Shown here: piece after piece, positions 63,851 to 64,000 of the stretch | Layout of the letters: each line of letters starts with the position of its first letter | How positions within the stretch are numbered: the stretch's first letter is position 1 | Assembly (NCBI RefSeq): GCF_026914265.1 | Contig: NC_069130.1 | Location: forward strand, 4,052,001 to 4,116,000 | DNA length: 64,000 bases | Source: Mya arenaria | Taxonomy: Eukaryota; Mollusca; Bivalvia; Myida; Myidae | Direction: 5' to 3' | The notes under the pieces: model-generated | The model's input: the letters and a program-made list of their open reading frames with translations, nothing else | What the model was told of the DNA's origin: nothing | Database searches by the model: none | Made by a program: the position numbers and the translations under genes

Positions 63851-64000
63851 CAGTCGAACCCCGTTGGCTCGAACTCCCAGGGTCCGGCGATAAAACCTCG
63901 AGCCTCGGAACATTCAAGCCATGCGAAAATGTTTACCTTCAGTATAAATAAATCGGTCTTAACATCAAGTTCGAGCCAACGAGGAATGTTGAACCAAGCG
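63851..64000. mobile_element. Pogo/Tigger-like MITE, cut by the window end
   Basis: Begins CAGTCGAACCCCGTTGGCTC and is the inverted counterpart of 39289-39460. Confidence 0.65.

Larger units (their letters stand above)
59797..64000. repeat. Right arm of the large inverted duplication
   Basis: Reverse complement of 39311-43016, beginning within the tandem array and running off the window. It retains about 435 bases (62970-63404) that the left arm lacks, and it lacks about 35 bases present in the left arm near 40955-40990. Confidence 0.93.

Overview
This window is animal nuclear DNA, most likely from a bivalve mollusc. It is AT-rich and intron-rich, and it carries an IFI44-like GTPase, a thrombospondin type-1 (TSP1) repeat gene, and many LINE relics and TTAA-flanked fold-back elements of the kind common in molluscs. 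The species call is an inference from style, not proof. Splice sites were placed by eye from GT/AG signals and phase agreement.

Layout. 0-1.2 kb: two unidentified minus-strand open exons. 2.0-3.7 kb: a retroelement relic followed by a dead LINE whose 3' tail runs into a 61-bp satellite of about 60 copies (3.7-7.36 kb). 7.67-13.95 kb (+): the last five exons of an IFI44-like GTPase gene, with a 57-bp minisatellite in its largest visible intron. 14-20.2 kb: a graveyard of LINE pieces on both strands and copies of a short interspersed repeat. 20.66-35.95 kb (-): a secreted TSP1-repeat gene of nine exons (about 461 aa), plus one exon killed by an in-frame stop. Its introns hold a 4.2-kb TTAA-flanked transposon (copy A), a 95-bp minisatellite array that seems to have grown from the donor site of the dead exon, a MITE and a degenerate tandem repeat.

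37.83-45.30 kb (-): an ACSF2-like acyl-CoA synthetase gene, with a large 51/68-bp tandem array in intron 1. From about 39.3 to 43.0 kb the sequence returns in reverse complement at 59.8-64.0 kb. The right arm holds exons 2 and 3 of the same gene on the plus strand. The left gene has lost the end of exon 3, including the AMP-binding P-loop. The right copy keeps the P-loop but has no exon 1. The inverted duplication runs off the window end. Between the arms (45.3-59.5 kb) lies a nest of TTAA-type fold-back elements, a 4-kb inverted-repeat element with tRNA-like sequences in inverted orientation, and copy B of the transposon. Copy B carries a nearly intact LINE and a 60-bp expansion of its CA-rich core.

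The three host genes are unrelated in function: an innate-immunity type GTPase, an extracellular adhesion or recognition protein, and mitochondrial-type fatty acid activation. Nothing suggests a shared pathway. What unites the window is very active repeat biology: roughly a quarter is tandem array, each host gene has an array in an intron, and several arrays and elements record datable nested events.
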